Source: Microbulbifer harenosus
Lineage (GTDB): Bacteria; Pseudomonadota; Gammaproteobacteria; Pseudomonadales; Cellvibrionaceae
Assembly: GCF_005771435.1 (NCBI RefSeq)
Contig: NZ_VANI01000005.1
Coordinates: forward strand, 62,001-126,000
DNA: 64,000 nt
Direction: 5' to 3'
The notes beneath the pieces are model-generated. The model was not told where the DNA came from. It did not search any database and saw only the letters and a program-made list of their open reading frames with translations. Of the stretch, positions 7,866 through 15,510 are shown in pieces. The stretch's first letter is position 1. Each line of letters begins with the position of its first letter. The position numbers and the translations under genes were made by a program.

Positions 7866-8858
7866 TCAGTGCTTGTAGCAATAGTCGATGATTTCCTTGA
7901 ACCCCACCTCTTCACGCGCCAGTCTCACCTCCAATTCGTTAAGTTTTGCGACACTGGGCAATTCTTTAGCTCCAGATATTTCAATCGAAAATTCGTCCTT
8001 GTAACTTTTTCCAACCCTCGACAGCTCACCGCTGAGCTGGTTTAAAATTTCGTCTCTTAGTAAAAGTTGGTTTCGTCGAAAACGAATAAGTCGGTGACAA
8101 TCAAAGAAGTCTGACCGTCTCGTCGAGTCATATTTTCTACCGTTCCAGCCTGTTTTTCGCGTGGCGCGATACAGCGCGCGCTCTTGCGTATCCCTCCACA
8201 CACGAAAGTCAAAATGATTGGTAGGATTCGGGTTCTCGTGTGTGGCCTGAGAGTGGAAATTGGCTTCCCTAAACTCGTGTTTATCAAGGATAGCCAATGT
8301 CCTGTTCTGTGTGGATAACATGCGTTTAATTGATCTGGGCATCTCAAAGCTCATCACCTTGGTTGAATCCAAGATACGCAATTCTCTCGAAAGTTCTTCG
8401 TCATCTCGATCCCAATGCCTTTTCAGTCGTTTAGGCACCCACTGAACATGAGTACCAAAGAGGCGAAAAACGCCGTATGGGCTGAATGAAGTCATGTGAA
8501 TTTTTTCACGCAAATCATCATCTTGAAGGAAAAAAAACGCACATCCGGACCAATTTAGCGACTGAGCTATTTCCTCCACCAGCTCGCGTATTGTTTCGTC
8601 AACTGAATGTGGTGAATATCTCGTCTTAATGTTGCCAAGTAAATTTTGCGAGAACTCTTCATCATTCGACACAATATCAAAAATGTTTCCGCTTCGACGG
8701 TTCGTCAAACTGAACAAGCTGCCAAAATCCTCATCAAACATCCGACGATTAAAATCAGGCTTCTCCCGCTCCATCTTGACTAAAAACCGATCAATCCATG
8801 CAAGACGGAAATCATGAAAGTGGTATCTGCGCAAAGGTTCGGCTCTAAAAATTTTCAT
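7866..8858 (-). CDS. Unrecognised soluble protein, second gene of a two-gene membrane system
   Basis: A 330-residue protein I do not recognise. The ATG at 8858 (MKIFRAEPLRR) lies one base after the stop of the larger upstream gene, so the two are translationally coupled. It has no signal peptide or membrane segment. The composition is charged and rich in Arg, Asp and Phe. Features include a hydrophobic patch SGCAFFFLQDDD near residue 105, a basic middle (RATRKTGWNGRKYDSTRRSD) and a helical C-terminus (VAKLNELEVRLAREE). Base use is AT-rich compared with the core genes. Its tight coupling suggests it works with the membrane protein encoded before it, perhaps as an effector or regulator on the cytoplasmic side; this is inference. 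Confidence 0.7.
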   Translation of the reverse strand: MKIFRAEPLRRYHFHDFRLAWIDRFLVKMEREKPDFNRRMFDEDFGSLFSLTNRRSGNIFDIVSNDEEFSQNLLGNIKTRYSPHSVDETIRELVEEIAQSLNWSGCAFFFLQDDDLREKIHMTSFSPYGVFRLFGTHVQWVPKRLKRHWDRDDEELSRELRILDSTKVMSFEMPRSIKRMLSTQNRTLAILDKHEFREANFHSQATHENPNPTNHFDFRVWRDTQERALYRATRKTGWNGRKYDSTRRSDFFDCHRLIRFRRNQLLLRDEILNQLSGELSRVGKSYKDEFSIEISGAKELPSVAKLNELEVRLAREEVGFKEIIDYCYKH

Positions 8859-8859
8859 C

Positions 8860-11334
8860 CTATACCTCTTCACGTTCCTCACGTAACCGGCGTGCAAGAC
8901 TACTAATGTGATAGTCGACCTCAAAGTCAATTGTATCGAGTTGCGGTACAACAAGATACGCAAAGAACAGATGAGACGCATCGGCACGAGATCTCAGGAA
9001 CTCTCTCACTATTTTATTTGGGTGCGGCACCCCATGCGACATTCCCATCCCCCCCCAAAAACCATCATTTCTAGCGCGATATTCAAACGACATTTTCCAG
9101 TTAATCCGGATTAGCCCACGGGGTGACGCACTCATACTAAAGCTACGCGTATTCGCGAGGAGCATCATTCTCTTGAAGTACTTTTGTTTGTCAGTTGCGT
9201 GTGTAATCCAAGCATTGAACTTAACTATCGCTCCCGCTGCCAACCTTGTATTGCCAAAGTATGCTCCATAAAGAATTGCAAAACCCAAGACTGAAGCCAA
9301 GTCATTGATCACCGTTGAAATGAGATGAAGTCGGTACTCATTGTTTACATCCAGTGATGGATCTGAAAATTTCGAATCCGCAGCCAAAAACGCAAGAGAC
9401 ATGAACATAGGAAGGACCTTGTCCAATCTAATTTCATCATTTTTTTCAAGAGCGGTTATACATGCTTCAGCCAGCTCGAAGTATATTTGTCCAAAGTGAT
9501 CAGGTAGATCATCATTGTGCTTTGGCTCAAAGATATGTTCGACGAAGGCTCCACTACCGAGCCTGGTAATTGCATCTTCTCGAGCAGAAGTAAGCTGTCG
9601 GGTCATCTCGAAAATGTTTATCTCAGGCAACTTGTATTGCTCTTCGGCGTAGTGCTCATATTTACGGTACCGCTCAACGAGCTGGGCAAGTTCGTCGAAC
9701 CAGCGCGGCAACTTCCAATGGCTATGCAAGCTTGCAAGGACAACCTGCGTTGCAGACTCAGGCATTTTCAATTTTGATAGTGATTCAACAAAATCTGGAA
9801 GCAAATTTTGAAAAAAATCACATATCGCAGGCAGGACTTTTACATAATGCTGCAACAGCCTTTGTACCGCCAACTGTTGGATGTATCTTGGCTTAGATAG
9901 ACGCCGCCCCTCAATATCTTGCTCAAATTCGATGCGCTCAACGATGAACGCGAGTTCTACTTGAAAAAGGGCAGGCAGATGACGTAGGGACTTCTCAGAC
10001 CACTCGTCCTTTTCAAAGAACTTCTCCAGTTCTTTTTCAAAGGTAAACCATCTACGTATTGTCTCTAAGCAGAGGGTGCTCCCTAGCGCAGCCCATGTGT
10101 CTGCTATGCCGACCAGTACTTTCGCTGATTTATCGTCCTCTACGGGATCCAATGAGGCGAAAGCATACTCTATGATTTCTTTGAATCTCTTAAGCTCTTG
10201 CATGCCAATCTCGAACTGAAACCGTTCTGCATAAGCTGAAATACGAGTTGAGAAGCGACCGATAAGTTTTAATGCGAGTTCGAAGTCTCCGACTTGAAAT
10301 GCAAGTTCAATATGGCCAGCTAATCTGTCTACGAGGTCTTTTTCGAACCATTGGTGATCAAGCTTTTCTTCAATCAGCGGTTGTTGGCTACTCGTTTGCA
10401 GCGCCATAGAAGTGGCTGTATCCCCCGCAAAAAACCACTGCTTATGCTTGTTCCTTCTTGGAAACCAATAGCTTTCTTGGTCGATTGTGTGTTTTCGTTG
10501 AAGATAGTGTAAAAGCAAAGCCGTGTAGTCGTCGGTTAATGCAGGAAGGTTATCTTCCAAACCGTCCTTACCTGCTTTTACACGGTCATCAATGTATAAA
10601 AGTTGTTCAAGAGCCAGTCGCGCGAGCTTCGAATGATGGTTAGCTAATGAGTTTGAATTTTTACGGTTTCTCGCACCCTCAATGTGGCGTGCGATACTGG
10701 GAAGTATTTCGCTGCGGACTAGAATATTTAGGTCAAAGAAATTAAAGAGTCTCTGACCCAAGGGAAACAAAGCCAAAGCGCTCAACAGAGTCAAAATCGT
10801 ACCGCCGACATAAACAAAAAGTCCGGGTTCTAATCCGAACAATGGCAAGGCCGTTGCAGTCAAACAAAACATCGCTGAAAGCACCAAAACTCGAGAGTAC
10901 ACACTACCCACCTGTTCGTTGGTGAGCATTTGGATGATATCTCGGCGAAGTCTGGTATAGCCGGCGCTCAGTATGATGCCAATTGTAGCGAAGTAGATCG
11001 AGAATATTGCAGTGAGCAGTTGAGCGTACAGTCTGAGCTGCTCGATATTGAATTTTTTGTCTTCTGTACTAAGCGGTGAAAGTAAAGACAGGCTCTTATT
11101 GACGTAACTTTCAATGAAAATTAGCGCCACTAAAACCAAAATAACCCAAAATAAACTTTCCACACCGATCCATGCGAATGAACCTAGAATGCGGGCATTT
11201 GCTTTTGCTTTCGAGACTGAGGCGCTTCTCTTGTAAGCGCTGTACTCAAGGGCAAATCCAATTTTTCCTAACCATGTTCGGAACTTCCAAAACCAGGGCT
11301 GGGAACTCACCGAGATTTTCAACCAATCAAACAA
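8860..11334 (-). CDS. Unrecognised large membrane protein with four N-terminal membrane helices
   Basis: An 824-residue protein I do not recognise. Hydrophobic segments fall near residues 55-76, 104-125, 147-167 and 171-192, giving four membrane helices in the first quarter. The remaining 630 residues are hydrophilic, helix-rich and probably cytoplasmic, without obvious nucleotide-binding or catalytic motifs. The start appears to be TTG at 11334, with GGAG six bases upstream. The gene is AT-rich relative to the core and is followed, after one base, by the 330-residue partner gene. The layout (membrane anchor, large cytosolic sensor-like part, small soluble partner, next to a Septu-like pair) is compatible with an uncharacterised defence or stress system, but no motif proves it. 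Confidence 0.7.
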   Translation of the reverse strand: MFDWLKISVSSQPWFWKFRTWLGKIGFALEYSAYKRSASVSKAKANARILGSFAWIGVESLFWVILVLVALIFIESYVNKSLSLLSPLSTEDKKFNIEQLRLYAQLLTAIFSIYFATIGIILSAGYTRLRRDIIQMLTNEQVGSVYSRVLVLSAMFCLTATALPLFGLEPGLFVYVGGTILTLLSALALFPLGQRLFNFFDLNILVRSEILPSIARHIEGARNRKNSNSLANHHSKLARLALEQLLYIDDRVKAGKDGLEDNLPALTDDYTALLLHYLQRKHTIDQESYWFPRRNKHKQWFFAGDTATSMALQTSSQQPLIEEKLDHQWFEKDLVDRLAGHIELAFQVGDFELALKLIGRFSTRISAYAERFQFEIGMQELKRFKEIIEYAFASLDPVEDDKSAKVLVGIADTWAALGSTLCLETIRRWFTFEKELEKFFEKDEWSEKSLRHLPALFQVELAFIVERIEFEQDIEGRRLSKPRYIQQLAVQRLLQHYVKVLPAICDFFQNLLPDFVESLSKLKMPESATQVVLASLHSHWKLPRWFDELAQLVERYRKYEHYAEEQYKLPEINIFEMTRQLTSAREDAITRLGSGAFVEHIFEPKHNDDLPDHFGQIYFELAEACITALEKNDEIRLDKVLPMFMSLAFLAADSKFSDPSLDVNNEYRLHLISTVINDLASVLGFAILYGAYFGNTRLAAGAIVKFNAWITHATDKQKYFKRMMLLANTRSFSMSASPRGLIRINWKMSFEYRARNDGFWGGMGMSHGVPHPNKIVREFLRSRADASHLFFAYLVVPQLDTIDFEVDYHISSLARRLREEREEV

Positions 11335-11418
11335 AAGGCTCTCCCTCTCATTGCCTATTTCAATTACGAGATTGCACTATCTCTATAGCCCTGTGAGTAG
11401 TTAAGGATTCTTCTAGAA

Positions 11419-11489
11419 TGGGATCAGATCAGCAATATAGCATTACACGCCACAAATCAAATTAACACCACAAAATTGATCTGACCTCA
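11419..11489. repeat. Inverted repeat resembling a RAYT-mobilised palindrome
   Basis: TGGGATCAGATCA at 11419-11431 is matched in inverse by TGATCTGACCTCA at 11477-11489 with two mismatches, around a spacer of about 45 bases. Paired GGGGTCAGATCA-type ends are common in small non-coding elements linked to Y1 transposases, and a dead RAYT lies 3.7 kb away. The 245-base gap between the two island operons (11335-11579) holds nothing else I recognise. Confidence 0.5.
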
Positions 11490-11579
11490 AAAAATCAAAA
11501 AAATTGACCTACCCCCATTTATTTAACCGATTTTATTTAAAATAAATCCCCTAAACTTGCTTACCCATACTTAAAACTA

Positions 11580-12245
11580 TTAGCTCTCTACTAGCAATGA
11601 ATTACTAACCTGAATTTGAGCCAGCATAAGCATTTGCATTTTCAGCCGATCCCTTTCCGCCTCATCCTCCTCATTTAGCATCGCGTTAGCGGTTTCTATC
11701 AAGCCAGGGACCTGAGCCACTGATTCATTCCAGCCACCAGCGTTATATGAAAATCTCAGCAACCCGCAAGCTTCTATAGTCTTTCTTCCTTTATCACTTT
11801 TTGGCGCATATATGATTCCCAGGTGAACAGCTATATGATCCTCATAGACATCGAAATGTGGGTGGACAATTGTAAAGTGATGACTTTCAGTTGGATACCT
11901 CAACCTCCCCTTATTAACCAGCACATGCTTATTACTTTTTTCAGTATTGCAATCCTTGCAAGCTACACATAAATTTTTTGGTGTAAACATGAATTGTGGT
12001 GAATTTTTCCTTGCCACAATATGTTCAACGTCCCAAACACCGGAGTGCTGAACGGGGTACCGTATATTACAGTAGACACAGGTTAAGCTCTGCTCATTTT
12101 TATAATGCGATTTTATTTCACGCTTAACTTCAGCTATATCTTCATGATACCAATATTCGTGACTTTGACTTTCCCTGTCACTTTCATATTGATCAACGAG
12201 CAGTCGACTTTCAGATGAATATTCTATGGGCGATTCTATTTTCAA
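11580..12245 (-). CDS. ptuB: HNH endonuclease, PtuB-like (Septu-type defence)
   Basis: A 221-residue HNH nuclease, the likely effector of a Septu-like anti-phage system. The zinc-type HNH core is visible: CVYC at residues 56-59, the DVEH histidine at 75, NLC at 91-93, CKDC at 96-99 and a closing NKH near 107. The start is TTG at 12245, overlapping the stop of the ATPase gene as TTGA, with GGAG eight bases upstream inside the ATPase gene; no earlier in-frame ATG exists. In Septu, PtuA and PtuB form a complex that degrades nucleic acid on phage infection. The assignment rests on the HNH motif, the ATPase partner, and gene order. Other ATPase-HNH pairs exist, so the subtype is open. Confidence 0.78.
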   Translation of the reverse strand: MKIESPIEYSSESRLLVDQYESDRESQSHEYWYHEDIAEVKREIKSHYKNEQSLTCVYCNIRYPVQHSGVWDVEHIVARKNSPQFMFTPKNLCVACKDCNTEKSNKHVLVNKGRLRYPTESHHFTIVHPHFDVYEDHIAVHLGIIYAPKSDKGRKTIEACGLLRFSYNAGGWNESVAQVPGLIETANAMLNEEDEAERDRLKMQMLMLAQIQVSNSLLVES

Positions 12246-13714
12246 CCTTCATACTCCAAGGCAAGAATCAAAGCATCGATCAAAGTTGATACCGGATCAT
12301 TTTCTTTTAGTAGAGGCCGCATTTCGATTATAGGCTTAGCTTCCTGCCTAATTTCACTTTTCGCTACGCTCCCCTTGCTAATTTTTGCGATTAAGTTTAG
12401 ACACTCTCTGGTTACATACTCATTTGATGACCCAGGAGCACAAAATATTTTTGCCAATTGAAAATCAGCTGACTTTTTATAGTACTTATCAGAGGGTAAA
12501 AGCTCTCCGGTATTCATTTTTAGAATCGCACAATTCGCACCGTGAACCCTCGATATTATTTGTGGCGAGTGCGTTGCAATTATAAAGTGGCAACCTCTAT
12601 ATGAATCAAACGTCCTCAGCAGAAGGTCTATATACTTTTCCTGCCACTCAGGGTGCAAGCTGATTTCCGGCTCATCAATACAAATTAATGACCCATCTTC
12701 GATTTCACTAGCAATGCCAATTATTGTTGCGATGATACATTGCTCACCAGAGCTTAGATCACGAACACTTACAGGCTCAATTGCTGGGTATTCAGGATAC
12801 AAATGTATGTCTGCAAGCCTCATCAACCCCAAATTTCTAAGAAGCTCTGTATGTTCAAATAGCTCAATTACACTTCCAGAGAGACAGCCTCCATCAAACC
12901 CAATATCAAAACCAATCCTTCTTGCCGTATGAAGATCCTCTTCCAATTCTCCATACGCTTCGACAACCTTACGCAATAAGACATCATCTCCAGACAGAAC
13001 ATCTAAAGCCCTTCGAACTCTAGGATGCCTAGATTGGGAGTCAGAAGGATTAAGCCCCTGATCACTGACAAGTGACAAGAAACGACTGGGAGATATATCA
13101 AATTGGTACTCTGCAGTTAATTTTGGCAGATAACCTAAGAAATTAAACACCCCCTTTAATTTCTCTAGTTTCAGCTGCCCCTCTCTTGAAGAGCGAAACA
13201 ATGAACCTACTAGTCTATCCAGTAATGAGTTTGATGATTGTGGACCAAATTCACTTCTTACACCCAAATAAGTGTATCGACTGTATTCTGTGTCTGGTCT
13301 TTTGAAGCTGTTTCGCCCTAGCGGAAACTTATCGTAGGGTGTCGTTGAAGTCGCTACGATTTTATTTGGCAAGGTATCACTAGGGCTAACCCCCAAAATA
13401 AATTCGCCAGAATACTGACACTTACCGTGATTTACGGTAAGACCAGCGACAATCCCACCCTTTTCATAGACCAGCGAAAATTTATCTAAAACAGCATCCG
13501 CTCGCCGACCCAGTCCGGATCTATTCTTTTGGACACGACCACCTTCATCTAGAGATTCAAATGAACCAATGATTGCGCTTAACAGCCTACTTTTTCCGAT
13601 ACTATTTTTGCCAACAACAATTGTATAGTGGTTATCCCACTCGGAATCATTTTTAGTAAGCGTAAACGGCAAGACACGACCGTCAAAAAATGCCTTCGTA
13701 ATTTTGAAAGACAA
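12242..13714 (-). CDS. ptuA: AAA/ABC-type ATPase, PtuA-like (Septu-type defence)
   Basis: A 490-residue SMC/ABC-like ATPase. Walker A is GKNSIGKS near residues 35-42, the signature-like motif is LSSGEQ, Walker B is LICIDEPEISLHP, and the switch histidine sits in IATHSPQII. This is the OLD/RecF-like ATPase architecture used in several defence systems. An HNH nuclease gene overlaps its end by four bases, the order seen in Septu. The start is TTG at 13714 with GGAG six bases upstream. Base use is clearly more AT-rich than in the prp operon next door, a sign of transfer. It probably senses infection and licenses the nuclease; the trigger is unknown. Confidence 0.82.
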   Translation of the reverse strand: MSFKITKAFFDGRVLPFTLTKNDSEWDNHYTIVVGKNSIGKSRLLSAIIGSFESLDEGGRVQKNRSGLGRRADAVLDKFSLVYEKGGIVAGLTVNHGKCQYSGEFILGVSPSDTLPNKIVATSTTPYDKFPLGRNSFKRPDTEYSRYTYLGVRSEFGPQSSNSLLDRLVGSLFRSSREGQLKLEKLKGVFNFLGYLPKLTAEYQFDISPSRFLSLVSDQGLNPSDSQSRHPRVRRALDVLSGDDVLLRKVVEAYGELEEDLHTARRIGFDIGFDGGCLSGSVIELFEHTELLRNLGLMRLADIHLYPEYPAIEPVSVRDLSSGEQCIIATIIGIASEIEDGSLICIDEPEISLHPEWQEKYIDLLLRTFDSYRGCHFIIATHSPQIISRVHGANCAILKMNTGELLPSDKYYKKSADFQLAKIFCAPGSSNEYVTRECLNLIAKISKGSVAKSEIRQEAKPIIEMRPLLKENDPVSTLIDALILALEYEG

Positions 13715-14082
13715 CCCCGACTCCTTTTATGTTATTAATTTGGCAGCATTGTATCGCGCATCTATAAAGGCGCAGCACCGCGATAGCTATTTAGATAAGC
13801 GCCACATTATATTTCCGCTCAATCAACTCCGCGATTCGATTGTCTTCAACCCCGGGAAACACGCCACCCTTCACCCGCTTTCAGCGAAATTTATTGATTT
13901 TCAAAATAACCTATACAGTGCAATTATTTTTATATCTTGGATATCGCCACTGTAGATGGTATTTAATTTTCCTTCTAAGTCAATGGCTTATCTTTCTCAA
14001 AAGTATACACTCCAAGTATCAAGCTATTTGATCTTTAGAGATCGAGTAAAGACTAAATACCAAACAAAAGATCGTACAAATA
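13715..14082. other. AT-rich upstream region of the Septu-like operon
   Basis: This stretch of 368 bases has no gene I can support. It must hold the promoter of the ATPase/nuclease operon near 13720-13800. On the minus strand, 13811-13897 reads a short open frame (KRVKGGVFPGVEDNRIAELI and on to a stop) that could be the tail of a decayed gene, but I cannot name it. Confidence 0.4.
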
Positions 14083-14114
14083 AAAAAGCGAGCCTCATTC
14101 GAGGCTCGCTTTTT
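14083..14114 (-). terminator. Bidirectional terminator after prpF
   Basis: A perfect nine-base-pair stem (GCGAGCCTC/GAGGCTCGC) with a four-base loop is flanked by five or more A residues on one side and five T residues on the other. It can stop transcription from the prp operon on the minus strand. It lies 62 bases beyond the prpF stop and marks the right border of the AT-rich island. Confidence 0.88.
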
Positions 14115-14176
14115 CAACTTCCGAAGTTAGTTTAAACGACTCTCATCGCCATTAGCAGCTCCTGCTGCAAGCAAGA

Positions 14177-15355
14177 CTAAAAGCAATCACCTGGCACCCG
14201 CACCCACCCTTCCATCAGAATCCGCGCACTGCGGCTCATGATGGCCTTGGTGGCAGTCCACTCACCGTGGGCAATTTCCGCTTCCGCGCCGACCCGCAAG
14301 GTGCCTGACGGATGGCCGAAGTTCACCACACTGCGCTCCCCGCCCCCCGCGGCCAGGTTGACCAGGGTGCCGGGAATGGCGGCGGCGGTGCCGATGGCGA
14401 CGGCGGCGGTGCCCATCATGGCGTGGTGCAGTTTGCCCATGGAGAGCGCGCGCACCAGCAGGTCGATTTCACCGGCGTCCACATGCTTGCCACTGGAGGC
14501 GCCATAACCTTTCGGTGCCGCGACGAACGCGACCTTGGGGGTATGCTGGCGAGCGGCTGCCTCTTCCACCGTTGCGATCAGGCCCATGGCCTTTGCGCCA
14601 TATGCACGGATGGTTTCGAACATGGCGAGCGCCTTGTCGTCACCGTTGATGGCTTCCTGCAGTTCGGTGCCGGTGTAACCGATATCCGCGGCGTTGACGA
14701 AGATGGTCGGGATGCCGGCGTTGATCATGGTGGCCTTTAACGTACCGACGCCCGGCACTTCCAGGTCGTCCACCAGGTTGCCGGTGGGGAACATGGCCCC
14801 TTCGCCATCGGCCGGGTCCATGAATTCGATCTGGACTTCGGCCGCCGGGAAGGTGACGCCGTCCAGTTCGAAATCACCGGTCTCCTGCACTTCCCCATTG
14901 GTGATGGGTACGTGGGCGATGATGGTTTTCTTGATGTTGGCCTGCCAGATGCGCACGGTGCAGATACCGTTCTGTGGAACACGCTCTGCATCCACAAAAC
15001 CGCTGTTGATGGCGAAGGCACCGACGGCGGCGGTGAGGTTGCCGCAGTTGCCGGACCAGTCCACGAAGGGTTTGTCGATGGAGACCTGGCCGAAGAGGTA
15101 ATCCACGTCGTGGTTTGGCTGCTCGCTTTTGGACAGGATGACGGTTTTGCTGGTGCTGGAGGTGGCTCCGCCCATGCCGTCGGTGTGTTTGCCGTAGGGG
15201 TCGGGGCTGCCGATTACGCGGAGCAGGAGGTTGTCTCTGGCCTGGCCTGGGGTTTGGGCGGATTCGGGCAGGTCTTGCAGGCGGAAGAAGACGCCTTTGC
15301 TGGTGCCGCCGCGCATGTAGGTGGCGGGGATTTTGATTTGGGGGGCGGAGGTCAT
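14177..15355 (-). CDS. prpF: 2-methylaconitate cis-trans isomerase PrpF
   Basis: This 392-residue enzyme isomerises the 2-methylaconitate made by AcnD so that the methylcitrate cycle can go on. The N-terminus IPATYMRGGTSKGVFF is the PrpF family opening, followed by GMGGATSSTSK, the DWSGNCGN active-site block, and the C-terminal SMGKLHHAMMGT block. The ATG at 15355 gives the normal family length; the frame stays open upstream through the repeat element but that is not coding. It is the last gene of the GntR-prpB-prpC-acnD-prpF unit, separated from acnD by 155 bases filled with palindromic repeats. Confidence 0.95.
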   Translation of the reverse strand: MTSAPQIKIPATYMRGGTSKGVFFRLQDLPESAQTPGQARDNLLLRVIGSPDPYGKHTDGMGGATSSTSKTVILSKSEQPNHDVDYLFGQVSIDKPFVDWSGNCGNLTAAVGAFAINSGFVDAERVPQNGICTVRIWQANIKKTIIAHVPITNGEVQETGDFELDGVTFPAAEVQIEFMDPADGEGAMFPTGNLVDDLEVPGVGTLKATMINAGIPTIFVNAADIGYTGTELQEAINGDDKALAMFETIRAYGAKAMGLIATVEEAAARQHTPKVAFVAAPKGYGASSGKHVDAGEIDLLVRALSMGKLHHAMMGTAAVAIGTAAAIPGTLVNLAAGGGERSVVNFGHPSGTLRVGAEAEIAHGEWTATKAIMSRSARILMEGWVRVPGDCF

Positions 15356-15385
15356 TTTTAGTCTCGCGGGAAACTTGTTCTTGGT

Positions 15386-15498
15386 TGTAGGAGCCTGCTT
15401 GCAGGCGAACAGTTTGGTGCTTCGTGGCTGTTCGCTTGCAAGCAAGCTCCTACGGGTGCTTTGTGGGTGGTTGTTCGCCTGCAGGCAGGCTCCTACAA
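15386..15498. repeat. Repeat family A (TGTAGGAG palindromes) between acnD and prpF
   Basis: A palindromic element starts TGTAGGAGCCTGCTTGCAGG and meets inverse arms at 15430-15452 and 15472-15496 ending GCAGGCTCCTACA. There is one left arm and two right arms. It fills most of the acnD-prpF gap and would fold into a strong hairpin in the prp mRNA. Confidence 0.85.
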
Positions 15499-15510
15499 GG
15501 GTGCTTCGGA

